A stretch of 64,000 nucleotides of DNA from Mytilus trossulus (GCF_036588685.1 NC_086386.1:43695878-43759877), one strand, 5' to 3'; counted from the first letter of the stretch, positions 42,233-53,268 are shown. A program made the numbers and translations. The notes: generated from the sequence alone by a model not told the origin.

Positions 42233-42930
42233 TATGGTATGATTGCCAATGAGACAACTATCCACAAAAGACCAAAATGACACAGACATTAACAACTATA
42301 GGTCACCATACAGCCTTCAACAATGAGCAAAGCCCATACCACATATATAAGTCAGCTATAAAAGGATCTGATAAGACAATGTAAAACAATAGACCACTTT
42401 CAAGTTCATCCGTCACCTGCAAAAACTCGTCAATTAGGCACGCCTGTATGACGTCATTTACCAGATAGAGGGGGTCGCCTGTATCCCTGCACTATTTAGG
42501 TTCATCAAGCGTCTTAGTGATCGTCTTTGTGCAGGACAAACTAGAAATAATTTCTGCTCTGTAGGTATTTACTGACAATTCCCTAATGACAGCAGTGTTG
42601 ATTGTCAATTTTGAGAATTCAATTTGTCGAATAATTCGTACAATATAGAATTATAGTTTTCCAACCACTCGCTCAACATTGGTGGGGAAGTGACGACGCC
42701 CCTAAACGCACAAATGACGGTGATAAAGGCGTGTATAATTGATGAGTTTTTTCCGGTGACAAATGAACTCGAAAGTGGTCTATTCAAACAAGAAAACTAA
42801 TGGCCTCATTTATGTAAAAAAAATCAACGAAAAACAAATATGTAACATATAAACAAATGACAGCCACTGAATTACAGGCTCCTAACTTGGGACAGGCACG
42901 TACATAAATAATGTGGCAGGGTCAAAAATG
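42233..42930 (+). repeat. Dispersed repeat family N, split by a MITE
   Basis: 'agatatggtatgattgcca', 'cacagacattaacaactat', 'ggtcaccatacagccttca' and 'gacaatgtaaaacaat' continue after 42781 with 'tattcaaacaagaaaacta' and 'ccactgaattacaggctcct'. Other copies read straight through 'aaacaattcaaacgag', so the join is an insertion point. Confidence 0.7.
42391..42781. mobile_element. 391-bp MITE with ~70-bp inverted ends, nested in family N
   Basis: Starts AGACCACTTTCAAGTTCAT and ends with the inverted ATGAACTCGAAAGTGGTCT; similarity continues inward for about 70 bp ('aaaaactcgtcaatta', 'acacgcc', 'cgtcattt'). The host sequence is duplicated by AT on both sides. The 2-bp duplication suggests Tc1/mariner-type or related cut-and-paste. 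The minus-strand open frame 42605-42787 is non-coding. Confidence 0.75.
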
Positions 42931-44353
42931 TTAGCGGGATCCCAACCCTCTCCCTAACCTGGGACAGTGGTATAATAGTACAACCTAAGAACGAACTATA
43001 AAAATCAGTTGAAAAAGGCTTAACTGATCAGATGGACAAAAATACAAGTGGACGTGGCCAGATATAAAAATCATGCATCTTATACTAAACTATCGATCCG
43101 TACACATCCAACTTCCAATGGATTTAGTGTAAAGACGTCATAAACAGTCAGAGAAAAACATGACCTTGTGCAATGCCAAGTTACAGGTATCGACAGATTG
43201 TAGATCCATGAATATGTATATGTATATAACATGTAATTCTTCAATTAAATTGATGATGCTGCTAGTCTACTGGCAGTCCTTAAAGTTTCTACTATTCAGC
43301 ACTGGAATGACTTCAATGATGCATTGTTTATTTTTAAATTTTTCAGTTTATGAAAAAAAGTCAATTCACATGTTAATGCGAAAAATACACAGTTTCTTTT
43401 AATTTGCTTGATTGATTTTAGGCCAATACACATACAGTAGCACATGCAAGACTCAACTAAATATACCACAATGGGTGTCAATATGAAAAATGCCTTTCAT
43501 ATAAATTTTCTTTTAGGCTCTTGCATGTGCCAAATATATTTTTTTTGTTTGTTTGGTAAAGACCATATTTGGCCCTGATTATAAAGTTGAACGTTTCAAT
43601 AAAACGAATAAGTAAGAATGTTATAAAGAATCATTTTTTTCAAAAGCATTGATTTTGAGATTTCTAACAATCAGAAAGTAGAGATTTTTGATTTTTGCTA
43701 AATTTTGACAAAATCATCCAAATAGCCAAAAAGAATATGGACTTGATAATACATATCAGCATTTATTTAACCACTAAGATGTCCTTTAATAACCAGATAT
43801 AAATATAAATAGATTATAAACAACCATATGGAATTAGATTTTTCTAGGCCTGTTTAAGTTTGAAGTCTTAGAAGTTCAAAGCATATAAATGTTGAAAATA
43901 TGACGCACAACCCTATAATTTGACCTTTGAACAAAATAGTAGTGCATATCAACTTTCTGTTCTGGGATAAAAGTTTTCTAGAAACTTCATAGTAAAAGTG
44001 GCACATATTTTGCCTATGGCAAACTTTATAATTGTTTATATGTACAGAATTGCAACCTTAGATAGAGTTTGTGAGATGTACTGCTCAGACAATCTCAGAA
44101 TAGACAGCCAGGATCAGTTCAGATTTCAAGCTTGTTAACATAGATAGTTACTCTTACTTGTTAATCTTCTTCTATATAAAGTTTATCATTTTATATTACA
44201 ATTCATAATGAAGATTTATGAGTTTAAGCTGGATAATAATATTGCTTAAAGTATAGATAATGGAGTTTGTAGGTGTCTTATAGGTGTTAATGGTTAACCA
44301 CCCTTTAATCACACTATAATTAATGGTATAATGATGTTCTTCTTTTATTACAG

Positions 44354-44410
44354 GATGACAGATTAAGTAAAAAAGATTTTCTGGAAACATGCTTTTATTG
44401 GTTGAAACAG
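44354..44410 (+). CDS. Naam: Nicotinamidase exon 3: second half of EF-hand 2
   Basis: 57 nt, 19 codons (residues 78-96), acceptor TTATTACAG and donor CAG/GTAAAG, phase 0 on both sides. It joins to DQDQ of exon 2 to make the loop DQDQDDRLSKKD. Compared with a canonical loop, Gly6 is Asp and Glu12 is Asp, so calcium affinity may be reduced. The following helix FLETCFYWLKQ leads into the catalytic domain. The tiny exon and weak upstream tract are compatible with alternative inclusion. Confidence 0.82.
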
Positions 44411-45074
44411 GTAAAGGCTAAAAATACATGTAAGATCTAGAGTATATACTGAGGTCAAGGTGACCGATGGAAATCAGAGTTTATAGATAATTCTCCAAAT
44501 ATATATTGATTGAAATAATTCCAGAAAAATATGCATGGCTTTATGTATATGTTGTTAGTTGCAAAGCTGAAGATCTGTGACAAAAACTAATAAGGATATA
44601 TATAGGTTAATACAATTATTTACAGAGATTAGAATTATATCATGTGTAATTAAACAACAACCATCCATACCACATTTATGGTAAAAGATAGAAAACATCA
44701 AGATATAATAAACACCAACAATTACATAAAAGGTTAATGAATTTGGTCAAGCAGATATATTCAAGTTGCTGTTTCAAAGTTTTGGGAGTTACATTTGAAA
44801 GATGAAAATACAAATACTCAATTTCTCACACGAGTGTACCTACACAATAAATGGTTAACAGTTTTTGGATAAATGGAGTATATGCTGTAGTATTTTTGCT
44901 TTCTAAAATAATTCAAAACAGTAACAAAAATGTGAAAATAAAAAAAGGGACAAATAAACCACCAAATTAAAAAAAATCCATAAATTGTTATACCGTAGGC
45001 AGCACTGAACATCCCAAAAAGCAGCTGTCCTTTTATTTAAAAAGACAATGATTTTAACTTTTTTTTCTTCCCAG
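44411..45074. other. Nicotinamidase intron 3
   Basis: 664 bp, AT-rich; no repeat or regulatory signal recognised beyond the splice sites. Confidence 0.6.
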
Positions 45075-45314
45075 ATATTACAGCCAGTATCTGCTTTGAT
45101 AGTGGTTGATGTGCAGAATGATTTTTTAGATGGTAGCCTTGCCCTTCGTAATTGTCCTGCTGGTCAAGATGGCCTTGGGGTCATTCCAGCCATTAATTCC
45201 GTCCTTGACACCGTCAACTTTGACCTGGTTGTGTATACAAGAGACTGGCATCCATCAAATCATATATCATTTATAGACAATATAGATAAACGAAAACTAC
45301 ACTCAACAAATAAG
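45075..45314 (+). CDS. Naam: Nicotinamidase exon 4: catalytic Asp and first metal ligands
   Basis: 80 codons (residues 97-176). ALIVVDVQNDFLDGSLAL is the family signature around the catalytic Asp108. LVVYTRDWHPSNHISF holds metal ligands Asp153 and His155, with His159 following in the conserved DWHP-x-x-H pattern. The acceptor follows a long pyrimidine tract (TTTTTTCTTCCCAG); the donor is AAG/GTAAGA. The sequence QDGLGVIPAINSV matches the position where nicotinamidases carry a GxxVVPxIN helix start. Confidence 0.93.
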
Positions 45315-45492
45315 GTAAGAATTTGAAGAGAAGGCTAAAAAATGAATGAGTTGTTACTAGATGTTTTGGTGTGACTTGAAATGCAAAAATACAAAATACA
45401 AAAGCCTGTCGCTTGGTTTAAAGTTTGTTTCATCAAAAAAGGTCAAATTAACTTTACAATTGATATATACACATGAAATATAATGCATAATC

Positions 45493-45712
45493 TACTATGG
45501 ATTCATTTATTTTCGTGGGTACCAATTTTTGTGGATTGAGGAAAACTTGCATATTCATGGATATTCATTTTCAAAGTTTTGGCAAAGTCTGGATACTGTT
45601 TGTGAGTCCTTTAGACAATTTGTAATTCATTGAACATTTAAACTTGTGGTTCCCCTGTACCCAAGAAATCCATGAAAATTAGTATCCAACGAATATTAAT
45701 GGACCCACAGTA
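45493..45712. mobile_element. TACTGTGG-ended MITE, copy 2
   Basis: 220 bp. Starts TACTATGGATTCATTTATTT then 'tcgtgggtaccaa', ends with the inverted 'gaatattaatggacccac' and 'agta'. It is uninterrupted and matches 4248-4611 and 60958-61140 at the ends. Confidence 0.7.
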
Positions 45713-45769
45713 ATTGACAAATGTGGAATTCAAATCTGGCAGAGTTGTAAGTGTGCTTTCATTTTTATA

Positions 45770-45900
45770 CGACCACAAAAAAATTTAATCACAATCCAAA
45801 TTTAGAGCTGTATCAAGCTTGAATACTGTGTCCATATTGGCCCCAATAGTTCAGAGTTTGACTGCTGTCGTATCAAGCTGCACCCTTCTGAGCATTTTAT
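45770..45900 (+). repeat. Family-B cassette end fragment
   Basis: 'ttatacgaccac', 'aatcacaatccaaattta', 'gagctgtatcaagcttgaa' and 'ccaatagttcagagtttgac' match the end at 57790-57900 and, reversed, 11265-11395. Confidence 0.65.
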
Positions 45901-46236
45901 TTAGCTTCACGCTACTACACACTGCTAACAGTAACATGGATGACTTGAATCAGTTCTAACTTCTTCTACAACAGTTTTGTACATTTCTGACAAGTAGAAG
46001 AGTTTGATTTGATTTTGCTCAGAATTTTCAATGAACTACAAAAGGAAGACAGCAACACTTATAATCAAGTCACATTTAAAAGATTTTCTGTAGTAAATGG
46101 GAATATTTCCATTCAGATACTAGTACGTGGTCTATTACCTTTTTGTATTGTTTCTAATTTTCAGCTTTACCATTTCAAATATTTTTCGGAAAAACATTTA
46201 TTTTGAAATGTTTAAAAAAGTACATTTTATTTACAG

Positions 46237-46365
46237 ATCTTGTGTTCAGAGGCCAAACCTATGGATACTGTGATATTTGAAGGTCCACCCCCAACTGTAC
46301 AGAAACTCTGGCCATCACATTGTATTCAGGGTTCATGGGGATCAGAGTTACATACAGAATTGAAG
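46237..46365 (+). CDS. Naam: Nicotinamidase exon 5: third metal ligand
   Basis: 43 codons (residues 177-219), acceptor TTTACAG, donor AAG/GTAAAA, phase 0. LWPSHCIQGSWGSELH carries His204, the third metal-binding residue, in the family's WPxHCxQ-x-x-xG motif, which also shapes the nicotinamide pocket. The preceding PMDTVIFEGPPPTVQKL is a loop typical of the longer eukaryotic members. Confidence 0.92.
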
Positions 46366-46708
46366 GTAAAATCATTGGTGTGAAATACAGATACTCAGAC
46401 ACTTTATTAAAACAATGCTATTTGAGTATATTTTGTGAGGGCTTGTAATTTCATTATGGTTGTGGAAGTGTAGTAAGGGACTTTACAAATTGAAAATGCT
46501 GAAATATTTTGTTTCCCTTCTTAAGTTTGCCTAAACCAAATGTTTTGAAACGTATACACCATGCTTATTACCACAAAACACTAATCAATTTCAAATTTTG
46601 GTGGTGTCACTTTTACCATTCTAGAATTATGCCCATTTACAAATGGAAAAATTGCTTTGTGGGGGGGGGGTCCCATTGACACATTTATTTTCTATTTGAC
46701 ATAGTTAA

Positions 46709-47289
46709 AGGAGTAGGTCCGGTAAGACCTCTTTTTGGTCCCAAAATATGGCAGTTTTACAAAATTGTTAAAATGTAAACTTTTAGTTATTTATTGGACA
46801 GTTGAATGCTTCTGCTACATACATATGGGATATTTTTGACAATACAATGCACACATATCGGGTTGTAGCACCATAAAGTCATGCTAAATTACTGAAATCT
46901 TCAAAATTCTATCATTTTAGTTAAATTTTAGACGGTTTCCGTGTAAAACGAAAGTGGCCGCATTCGTGTTCATCCTTAATATTGAAATGTAAGTTGTATT
47001 TCCTAATAATACATAACATAAATAAAGGTTGTGGATGAACACAGATGCGGCCACTTTCATTTTTGACCAAAACTATCTGAAAAGTGACGTTTTTTGGCAT
47101 ATTTGAGAGATTTTTCATATTTAAGCTTGAATCGGATCGTTTTTAATGACTAAATTAGTTAAAATCTTTCACAAAAAACTAATTGAATCAAGTGAAATAG
47201 ACACTTAAGTGTTTAAAAAGTGGTCAAAATCTTTCGTCAGATGAAACTGAAATTTGAGGCCAAAATTAGTCCTTACCGGACCTACTCCT
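46709..47289. mobile_element. TTAA-flanked element with internal fold-back
   Basis: 581 bp. Starts AGGAGTAGGTCCGGTAAGAC and ends with the inverted 'ccttaccggacctactcct'; TTAA lies on both sides (46705-46708, 47290-47293). Inside, 'gaaagtggccgcattc' (about 46949) faces 'gatgcggccactttc' (about 47045), a 26-bp inverted pair with about two differences. A different family from the 260-bp TTAA MITEs but the same target. Confidence 0.75.
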
Positions 47290-47355
47290 TTAACATTTAG
47301 ACAAGTATGTATGCACATCTATGGAATCAGTTCTTTTACTTTGCATTTTAATTAT

Positions 47356-47513
47356 AGTATAACTAATCGCCGTATTTGAATATCAAAAATAAGACAACGC
47401 GCGACCAAACGACGGATGGATTAAACGAGTGCGCAGCACGAGTTTAATCCATAGCGGCGTTCGGTCAAAAGTTGTCTTATTTTTGATATTCAAATACGGC
47501 GATTAGTTATACT
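47356..47513. mobile_element. Palindromic element with 43-bp perfect arms
   Basis: 47356-47398 (from 'agtataactaatcgccgta' to 'aataagacaac') is the exact reverse complement of 47471-47513. The 72-bp spacer is itself partly palindromic ('ggattaaac' against 'gtttaatcc', centre 'gtgcgcagcac'). Total ~158 bp, strongly hairpin-forming in RNA, 290 nt upstream of exon 6. Confidence 0.8.
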
Positions 47514-47805
47514 TTTTATAACATTGGCTAATGGCTTTTTTTTATGAAATAAATGAAGAAATTGTAAGGAACTATATGTTTTTCCTACGCATTCAAAATT
47601 TGTTTTGATACAACGTTATCGCATCTTGACAACGCCTATTGTTGTATGACGTCAGAGAGTGAAGTAACCACGTTTATTTCACATGTGAAATTATCGGTTT
47701 TATCTAACTGGGAAATCAATGTAATTTATTGCAACCAATGTAATAAAAATATTTATTTGTTTTTTTATCTAGAACGTATATTTGTTTTTGTTATTTTTAA
47801 TCTAG

Positions 47806-47974
47806 AACACAGATGGTGGTATCATAGTTAACAAAGGAACACATCCCAATGTGGATAGTTACTCAGCATTCTGGGACAACAATAGGCAATCCCAAACAGA
47901 TCTGGTCAAAATATTGTCAAAACACAAAGTTACTGATGTGTATGTGTGTGGTGTAGCATATGATGTATGTGTAG
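47806..47974 (+). CDS. Naam: Nicotinamidase exon 6: catalytic Lys and nucleophile Cys
   Basis: 169 nt (residues 220-275 and first base of Gly276). IIVNKGTHPNVDSYSAFWDN carries catalytic Lys229 in the K-G-x-x-x-x-x-D-S-Y-S-A-F motif. VYVCGVAYDVCV carries the cis-peptide pair Val269-Ala270 and the nucleophile Cys274. Acceptor TTTTTAATCTAG, donor G/GTAAGT, phase 1. With these residues plus Asp108 the triad is complete, so the enzyme should be active. Confidence 0.94.
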
Positions 47975-48564
47975 GTAAGTTGTTAAATGCATTGTTAGCT
48001 GGTGCAAATACATTTAAGTCATTCAAGATTCCAAATCAGTATTGTAAAAATTACAATATTCTCTGGGTTTTCATAAGATATTATTTTTTGTCAGACTACA
48101 AATTAATAAAGTCAAATTCAAGAAATAAAACATCCCCAGAATGAAAGAAATGTTTTTTCACTAAAAATATTACAACAAAAATCTATTGTAACTTATACTG
48201 AAATGATCATGACATACATATACTTTTCTTTGAGGGTTGTTTGCAGTATGTAACTGTGTTAATCACTATACATATACATACCTGCAAACTGTCACTATTT
48301 GCATGGAATTTCCCCCATGGAGGTTCCCTAATTGAAATTTTGAGAGAGCAATTTTGTCCACAATTTTAAACAAAACATGACTTAGGCTTGTAAAAGTATG
48401 AAGAAGCCCAAAAAGCAACATTAAAATGTATTTGAAGGCCCCCTTGAAGGTTTTTCAGGACTATGGCAGCCATCTTGCACACAAAACCCCCATGGGCATT
48501 TTAAAAAGTTGGCAGGTATGCATATAAAATGTATATGTTAATAGCTTTATTTGATGTTTTACAG
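47975..48564. other. Nicotinamidase intron 6
   Basis: Contains a MITE (48277-48520). The first 300 bp are AT-rich with no other signal. Confidence 0.6.
48277..48520. mobile_element. MITE with CATACCTGC ends
   Basis: 244 bp. Left CATACCTGCAAACT and right (inverted) CATACCTGCCAACT; CATATA is present directly outside both ends (48271-48276, 48521-48526) as a possible 6-bp duplication. Central 'cagccatcttgc' and C/G tracts; non-coding. Confidence 0.6.
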
Positions 48565-48707
48565 GGTTTACCTGTTTAGACGCTGTAGAACATGGATTTA
48601 GGACAGTACTAATTGAGGATGCCTGTCGAGGTGTAGATCTGACAGATATAGATGAAATGAGGAAAAATCTGAAGACCAATGGTGCTGTCATTAGTCATTC
48701 CTGCAAG
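48565..48707 (+). CDS. Naam: Nicotinamidase exon 7
   Basis: 143 nt (last two bases of Gly276 and residues 277-323). GFTCLDAVEHGFRTVLIEDA then CRGVDLTDIDEMRKNLKTNG is the C-terminal beta strand and helix following the catalytic Cys in this family. Acceptor TTTTACAG, donor AAG/GTATGA, phase 0. Confidence 0.92.
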
Positions 48708-49978
48708 GTATGATTTTAATTTACAAACTTTGTACTTTTGTACTTTACATTTCAGTCAGGATCCTACTTCGTCAAAATTATCTCCCCATTACGCCAGTTC
48801 ATTTTCACAATCGTAGAAACGTAAGCCATTGTAGGGATGACGCGCAACCAATTTTGCTCTTGGAAACCGATAAATTTATCCACATTGCACCATTACGATC
48901 TTATATGTCAGTTGTATTTTTAAAGACAAATGTATCAACTAGCTAATGAGCATCAGTTAATAATCTTGTCTGCATTGATTCAGCTTAAAACTATTGTCTG
49001 ATCGGTGGTCAGGTGGAATTTTCGAAAATTCATAAAATTAAATTAAATATTTCGTGGAAGGGCAGACTAGATTTTTTTAGTGTATAAAGACTATAAACTC
49101 TAGTTATCACACACAAAAAATTAGAATTTTTCGAAGATATGCATTTTCATCATCCAACTTGAAAGACTGTCGTCAAGTACTTTCAGTAAAAAAATAGCTA
49201 TACGAACACACCTTCTCTGTTTTTGTGACTCATTAGATAGGTATTTCACTTGACCCATATATTCCATCTTTTAGTACTGTGATTTTTTTTGTGTTATAAC
49301 ATCAACCTGTAGCTTTAATATATAAAAATGATAGAATCTGAAGCGAGACGATGTATGAAATATTCTTACTTTGTACGATATCAAGACAAAATACTCAATA
49401 CAAACACGCCCTAACATAAAAAGGTGCACTCGATTTTCACTTTTCGATACAATTGTTACCCATTTTTTTTATTTATTTCTTCAGTCACATAATCAGGGCA
49501 TATAGGGCAGACACGAAAATTACTGAACTTATAGATTGATATGGTTTCCGTCTGTGGTAATTTTTTTCAAAAAAATCGGAGGTTATGCATTTTTGTCATC
49601 CAACTTGAAAGATACCCATGTCGTGGACTTGGTATCTAATTGTTCTGCTTAACTATGAACTAGATAAATTGAAAACTTATGCAAATGGTGTTTTTAAAAT
49701 AAAATGCCTCGTAATTGAGAAGAAAATTGCAATTTTGTTTGTTTCTATTAACTTTTAAAATTTTTGTCACTATAGTAAACAATACAGTAATCATTTATCG
49801 CCTTCTCTAATAAAGAGCTTAGATTCTTTTGAACTATTTCAACCTGGTTTCCGACTGCATTTGTCCAAAAAAAATGCATATCCAGTGACATATGCCCAAG
49901 AGTTATTTGCACTTCTAATGGGTCTTGTCCTGATTGACCAACAATTTGAAAATTGTAACCTTTGTCTGAGACAATTTC

Positions 49979-50410
49979 ATGAAAGTTGTACTTGTCCTGT
50001 AGTTTGTTTTTGACATGAAAGTTGTACTTGTCCTGTAGTTTGTTTTTGACATGAAAGTTGTACTTGTCCTGTAGTTTGTTTTTGACATGAAAGTTGTACT
50101 TGTCCTGTAGTTTATTTTTGACATGAAAGTTGTACTTGTCCTGTAGTTTGTTTTTGACATGAAAGTTGTACTTGTCCTGTAGTTTGTTTTTGACATGAAA
50201 GTTGTACTTGTCCTGTAGTTTATTTTTGACATGAAAGTTGTACTTGTCCTGTAGTTTATTTTTGACATGAAAGTTGTACTTGTCCTGTAGTTTGTTTTTG
50301 ACATGAAAGTTGTACTTGTCCTGTAGTTTATTTTTGACATGAAAGTTGTACTTGTCCTGTAGTTTATTTTTTACATGAAAGTTGTACTTGTCCTGTAGTT
50401 TGTTTTTGAC
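49979..50410. repeat. 36-bp minisatellite, 12 copies
   Basis: Near-identical head-to-tail units 'tgaaagttgtacttgtcctg', 'tagtttgtttttgaca' with only G/A changes in one T-run position (tttgttt or tttattt). Being a multiple of three, it gives an open minus-strand frame of 12-residue repeats (KNKLQDKYNFHV), but it lies inside an intron and has no supporting context. There are no unique spacers, so it is not a CRISPR array. Confidence 0.92.
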
Positions 50411-50464
50411 CCATCTGTGTATTGTTAGGGTCCCCACCTAGTTGTGAGCCAATACATACTGATC

Positions 50465-50611
<147 letters not shown>

Positions 50612-51509
50612 TACAAATTGTGTCTGTTTTATATCTAGAGAATTGTTTTAATTTCATACTTTATATTTCACATACATGTATATTAACCAACACCTCGAGG
50701 GTGTGCCATAATGTTTGTCCTTGGTCAAAGTTTAAGGTTAAAAACTTTGGTTTTAGTTGACAACCCCTTGTCCTATGGTAAAGATTGTTTCTGCTCTATA
50801 TCTTGAGAAAAGTATGTTTTCAAAATTTATACTTGACATGTATATTAACTTAAACCAGAGGGTTTGTCATAATGTATGTACAACTGTTTGAGTCAAAGAT
50901 CAAGATCAAACACTTTGGTTTCAGGTAGTATGGTACAGATCATGTCTGCTCTATAATTTGAGAACCTTTATGATTTCAAAAATTTGTACATCAATGTTAC
51001 TAAAAAGAAAATATTTTGAAAAAGAAAATCTGAAAAAGTCTATTATAAGGAATGAAAAGCTACTAATTTTAAGATAAAAAAGTAATTAAGAATTATGTTA
51101 AACAACCCAAGAATAAATCTAACAATTCCTTCACTATTAATGACAATTGAATAAGTGGAGCAACTAAACATAAAAGTCAGTCTTTGAATTTAGTAAGTCT
51201 AAGAATTATAATAACCCACAGGCCCGAAGCCAGGAATTTCCAAGGGGGGGTTGTTGGACTCACAAACTCGACTTTAACAGTCACAATTCGAACAGTACAT
51301 TGACTTTAACAGTGCTTATTTGTTTTCAAGGGGGGTTCAGACGCCCCCCCCCCTCCCCTCCTGGCTACGGGTATGACCCACCTGTTAATAATTTTTCCTT
51401 ATTATTGAGTCAGTATTTTGCATAAAGGAGCCAAATAAACCATTGATGATCCTTTTAGCATTTAGTTAATTCTTGAAGTGAAATTATTTTTACTTTTTAC
51501 TTTCAACAG

Positions 51510-51617
51510 ATTAAAGATCTTGTTGAAGCTCATGACCGACCACCTCAACTTGGGTTACAGACTGCCAAAAATGTGGCATTGGCCAGGACCCTTGTAGCAG
51601 AGGGAAAAGTAACGTGA
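51510..51617 (+). CDS. Naam: Nicotinamidase exon 8 and stop codon
   Basis: 35 codons (residues 324-358) and TGA at 51615-51617. Acceptor ACTTTCAACAG. IKDLVEAHDRPPQLGLQTAK then NVALARTLVAEGKVT is the short C-terminal tail. 3' UTR length is uncertain; no strong polyadenylation signal lies in the next kilobase, and candidates are AATAAA at 53125 and 53762. Confidence 0.88.
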   Translation: MKDLVEAHDRPPQLGLQTAKNVALARTLVAEGKVT

Positions 51618-52093
51618 CCAGACCTTCAATGTGTATTCTAGTCAACAGAAATGGATTAAAGTCATATGTGTGTCACATGACCATCACATGACAAGTCATG
51701 AGACAGACTGTTTGTTGTTAAGTTAAATTATTCATTGTATATGTATTATGAGATGCACAAAGTTTAAAAATATACATTTCTATTTAAAGACATTATAACA
51801 AGTGTATTCCAATGCTATTTTATATATTTTCAGTAACTATCCTCTGACAATTTTTAAGTTTTTGTTTAAATCTGAAAATTCTACTGTAAATATATTGTAC
51901 TGCTAAAGGTATGATACAGGCAATACATTATTTGTGATATTATAAAGTGATCATTTCTATTCTATATACTCTATGACTTCTAAGTTTTGTACTTAAGCTT
52001 ACTACTAACATTATAAGGTTTATTTGTTCTATAAGTATATATATTATGGATTTTGTCAATTACATATACTTATCTGAAGTAGTATATAATTGT

Positions 52094-52235
52094 TTAGGGG
52101 TCAGCTGAAGGACCCCTCCGGGTGCGGGAATTTCTCACTACATTGAAGATCTGTTGGTGACCTTCTGCTGTTGTTTTTTTCTGGTCGGGTTGTTATCTCT
52201 TTGACACATTCCCCATTTCCATTCTCAATTTTATT
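52094..52235 (+). repeat. Dispersed SINE-like family S copy
   Basis: 'ggggtcagctgaaggacc', 'cgggtgcgggaatttctc', 'cattgaagatctgttggtg', 'tgacacattccccatttcca' and a final 'ttctcaattttat'. It is the best-preserved of the five copies. Confidence 0.65.
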
Positions 52236-52384
52236 ATCAAATATCATTGATGTATTCTGGACATTAAAAAAAACTGCCACTCATGGGATTGTATGTATAT
52301 ATATATAAGATGGTTTCATATCCTGTCAAACAAATTAATTTGTTTTGTTATATCTGCTATTTTCATGCCCCACCTACGATAGTA

Positions 52385-52815
52385 GAGGGGCATTATGTTT
52401 TCTAGTCTGTGCCTCCGTTTGTCCGTCTGTCCGTCCGTCCCGGTTCACGTTAAAGTTTTTGGTCAAGGTAGTTTTTGATGCAGTTGAAGTCCAATCAATT
52501 TGAAACTTAGTACACATGTTCCTTATGATATGATCTTTCTAATTTTAATGTCAAATTGTTTTTACCAAATTTCAAGGTCCACTGAATATAGAAAATGATA
52601 GTGCAAAGTCAGGTTAAAGTTTTGGTTAAAGTTTTTGGTCAAGGTAGTTTTTGATGAAGTTGAAGTCACATCAACTTGAAACTTAGTACACATGTTCCTT
52701 ATGATATGATCTTTTTAATTTTAATGCCAAATTAAAGTTTTGACCCCAATTTCACGGTCCACTAAACATGGAATATGATAGTGCGAGTGGGGCATCCTTG
52801 TACTATAGACACATT
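52385..52815 (+). repeat. Dispersed repeat with GTCCGTC tract and two tandem units
   Basis: Starts 'atgccccacctacgatagta', then 'gtccgtctgtccgtccgtcc', then two ~180-bp units each with 'aaagtttttggtcaaggtag' and 'acttagtacacatgttcctt', and ends 'gtggggcatccttgtacta'. This is the same plan (end, microsatellite, tandem core, end) as the family A and B cassettes. Confidence 0.65.
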
Positions 52816-53268
52816 TTTGTATTATTTATTTTGAAGAAAAAATATCAGTAGAACATCAAGTTTCTACTGTCTCCATATTAAACAAACAATTTCAAGATGA
52901 TAACTTGTGGTTGCTTTGGGGACTTTTTAACCTTGCAACATAACTATCTTCCATTAAATGTCAGGTCCAGATCTAGTTTTCACTGTTTTCACTATTGACA
53001 TTCAAAAGTAATGCCTCTTACATAGATCCATTGATACAGAACGCCAGTACTATAAGATGTTATTTTAAAAAATAACTATCCCACCGAAGGTTCATTTTCT
53101 GTGTATACTTTGTCTACCTCCGACAATAAAAAAGCTGCCCTGATATTGCAAAATCTGCTGATTGTGGTGTTAAACACCAGAAGTCAATCATATAGAGAAT
53201 AAGGACTAAGTCGTCAACAAGATTGTGTGGTCATACAAAAATGCAAATGTGTGTGAAGTAAAATTTAA

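Larger units (their letters stand above)
35213..44353. other. Nicotinamidase intron 2 (9.1 kb)
   Basis: Holds a TTAA MITE (35431-35708), an AAT-rich microsatellite (35850-35880), a SINE-like tail (about 37205-37345, ending in 'aaccaatcaatcaataaa'), the 108/67-bp minisatellite (37925-40410) with a hAT-like element inside, a family-S copy (40650-40800) and a family-N copy with a nested MITE (42233-42900). 35900-37200, 40850-42200 and 42950-44340 are AT-rich and show no exon-like sequence. Confidence 0.6.
45315..46236. other. Nicotinamidase intron 4
   Basis: Contains a TACTATGG-ended MITE (45493-45712) and a family-B fragment (45770-45900). The rest is AT-rich with no further signal. Confidence 0.6.
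46366..47805. other. Nicotinamidase intron 5
   Basis: Holds a TTAA element (46709-47289) and a long palindromic element (47356-47513); the remaining ~600 bp are AT-rich. A second TCTAG acceptor-like site at 47768-47772 precedes the true one at 47801-47805 by 33 bp, and both are followed by GAAC, so a 33-nt local duplication of the acceptor region is likely. Confidence 0.6.

Noticed and set aside
48461..48691. Minus-strand frame over nicotinamidase exon 7
   Set aside because: Antisense shadow of a well supported exon.
49979..50410. Possible CRISPR array (36-bp repeats)
   Set aside because: Units are head-to-tail without unique spacers, and the DNA is eukaryotic.
49748..50437. 229-codon frame with KNKLQDKYNFHV repeats
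   Set aside because: A 36-bp minisatellite within an intron; frame openness follows from the unit being a multiple of three.
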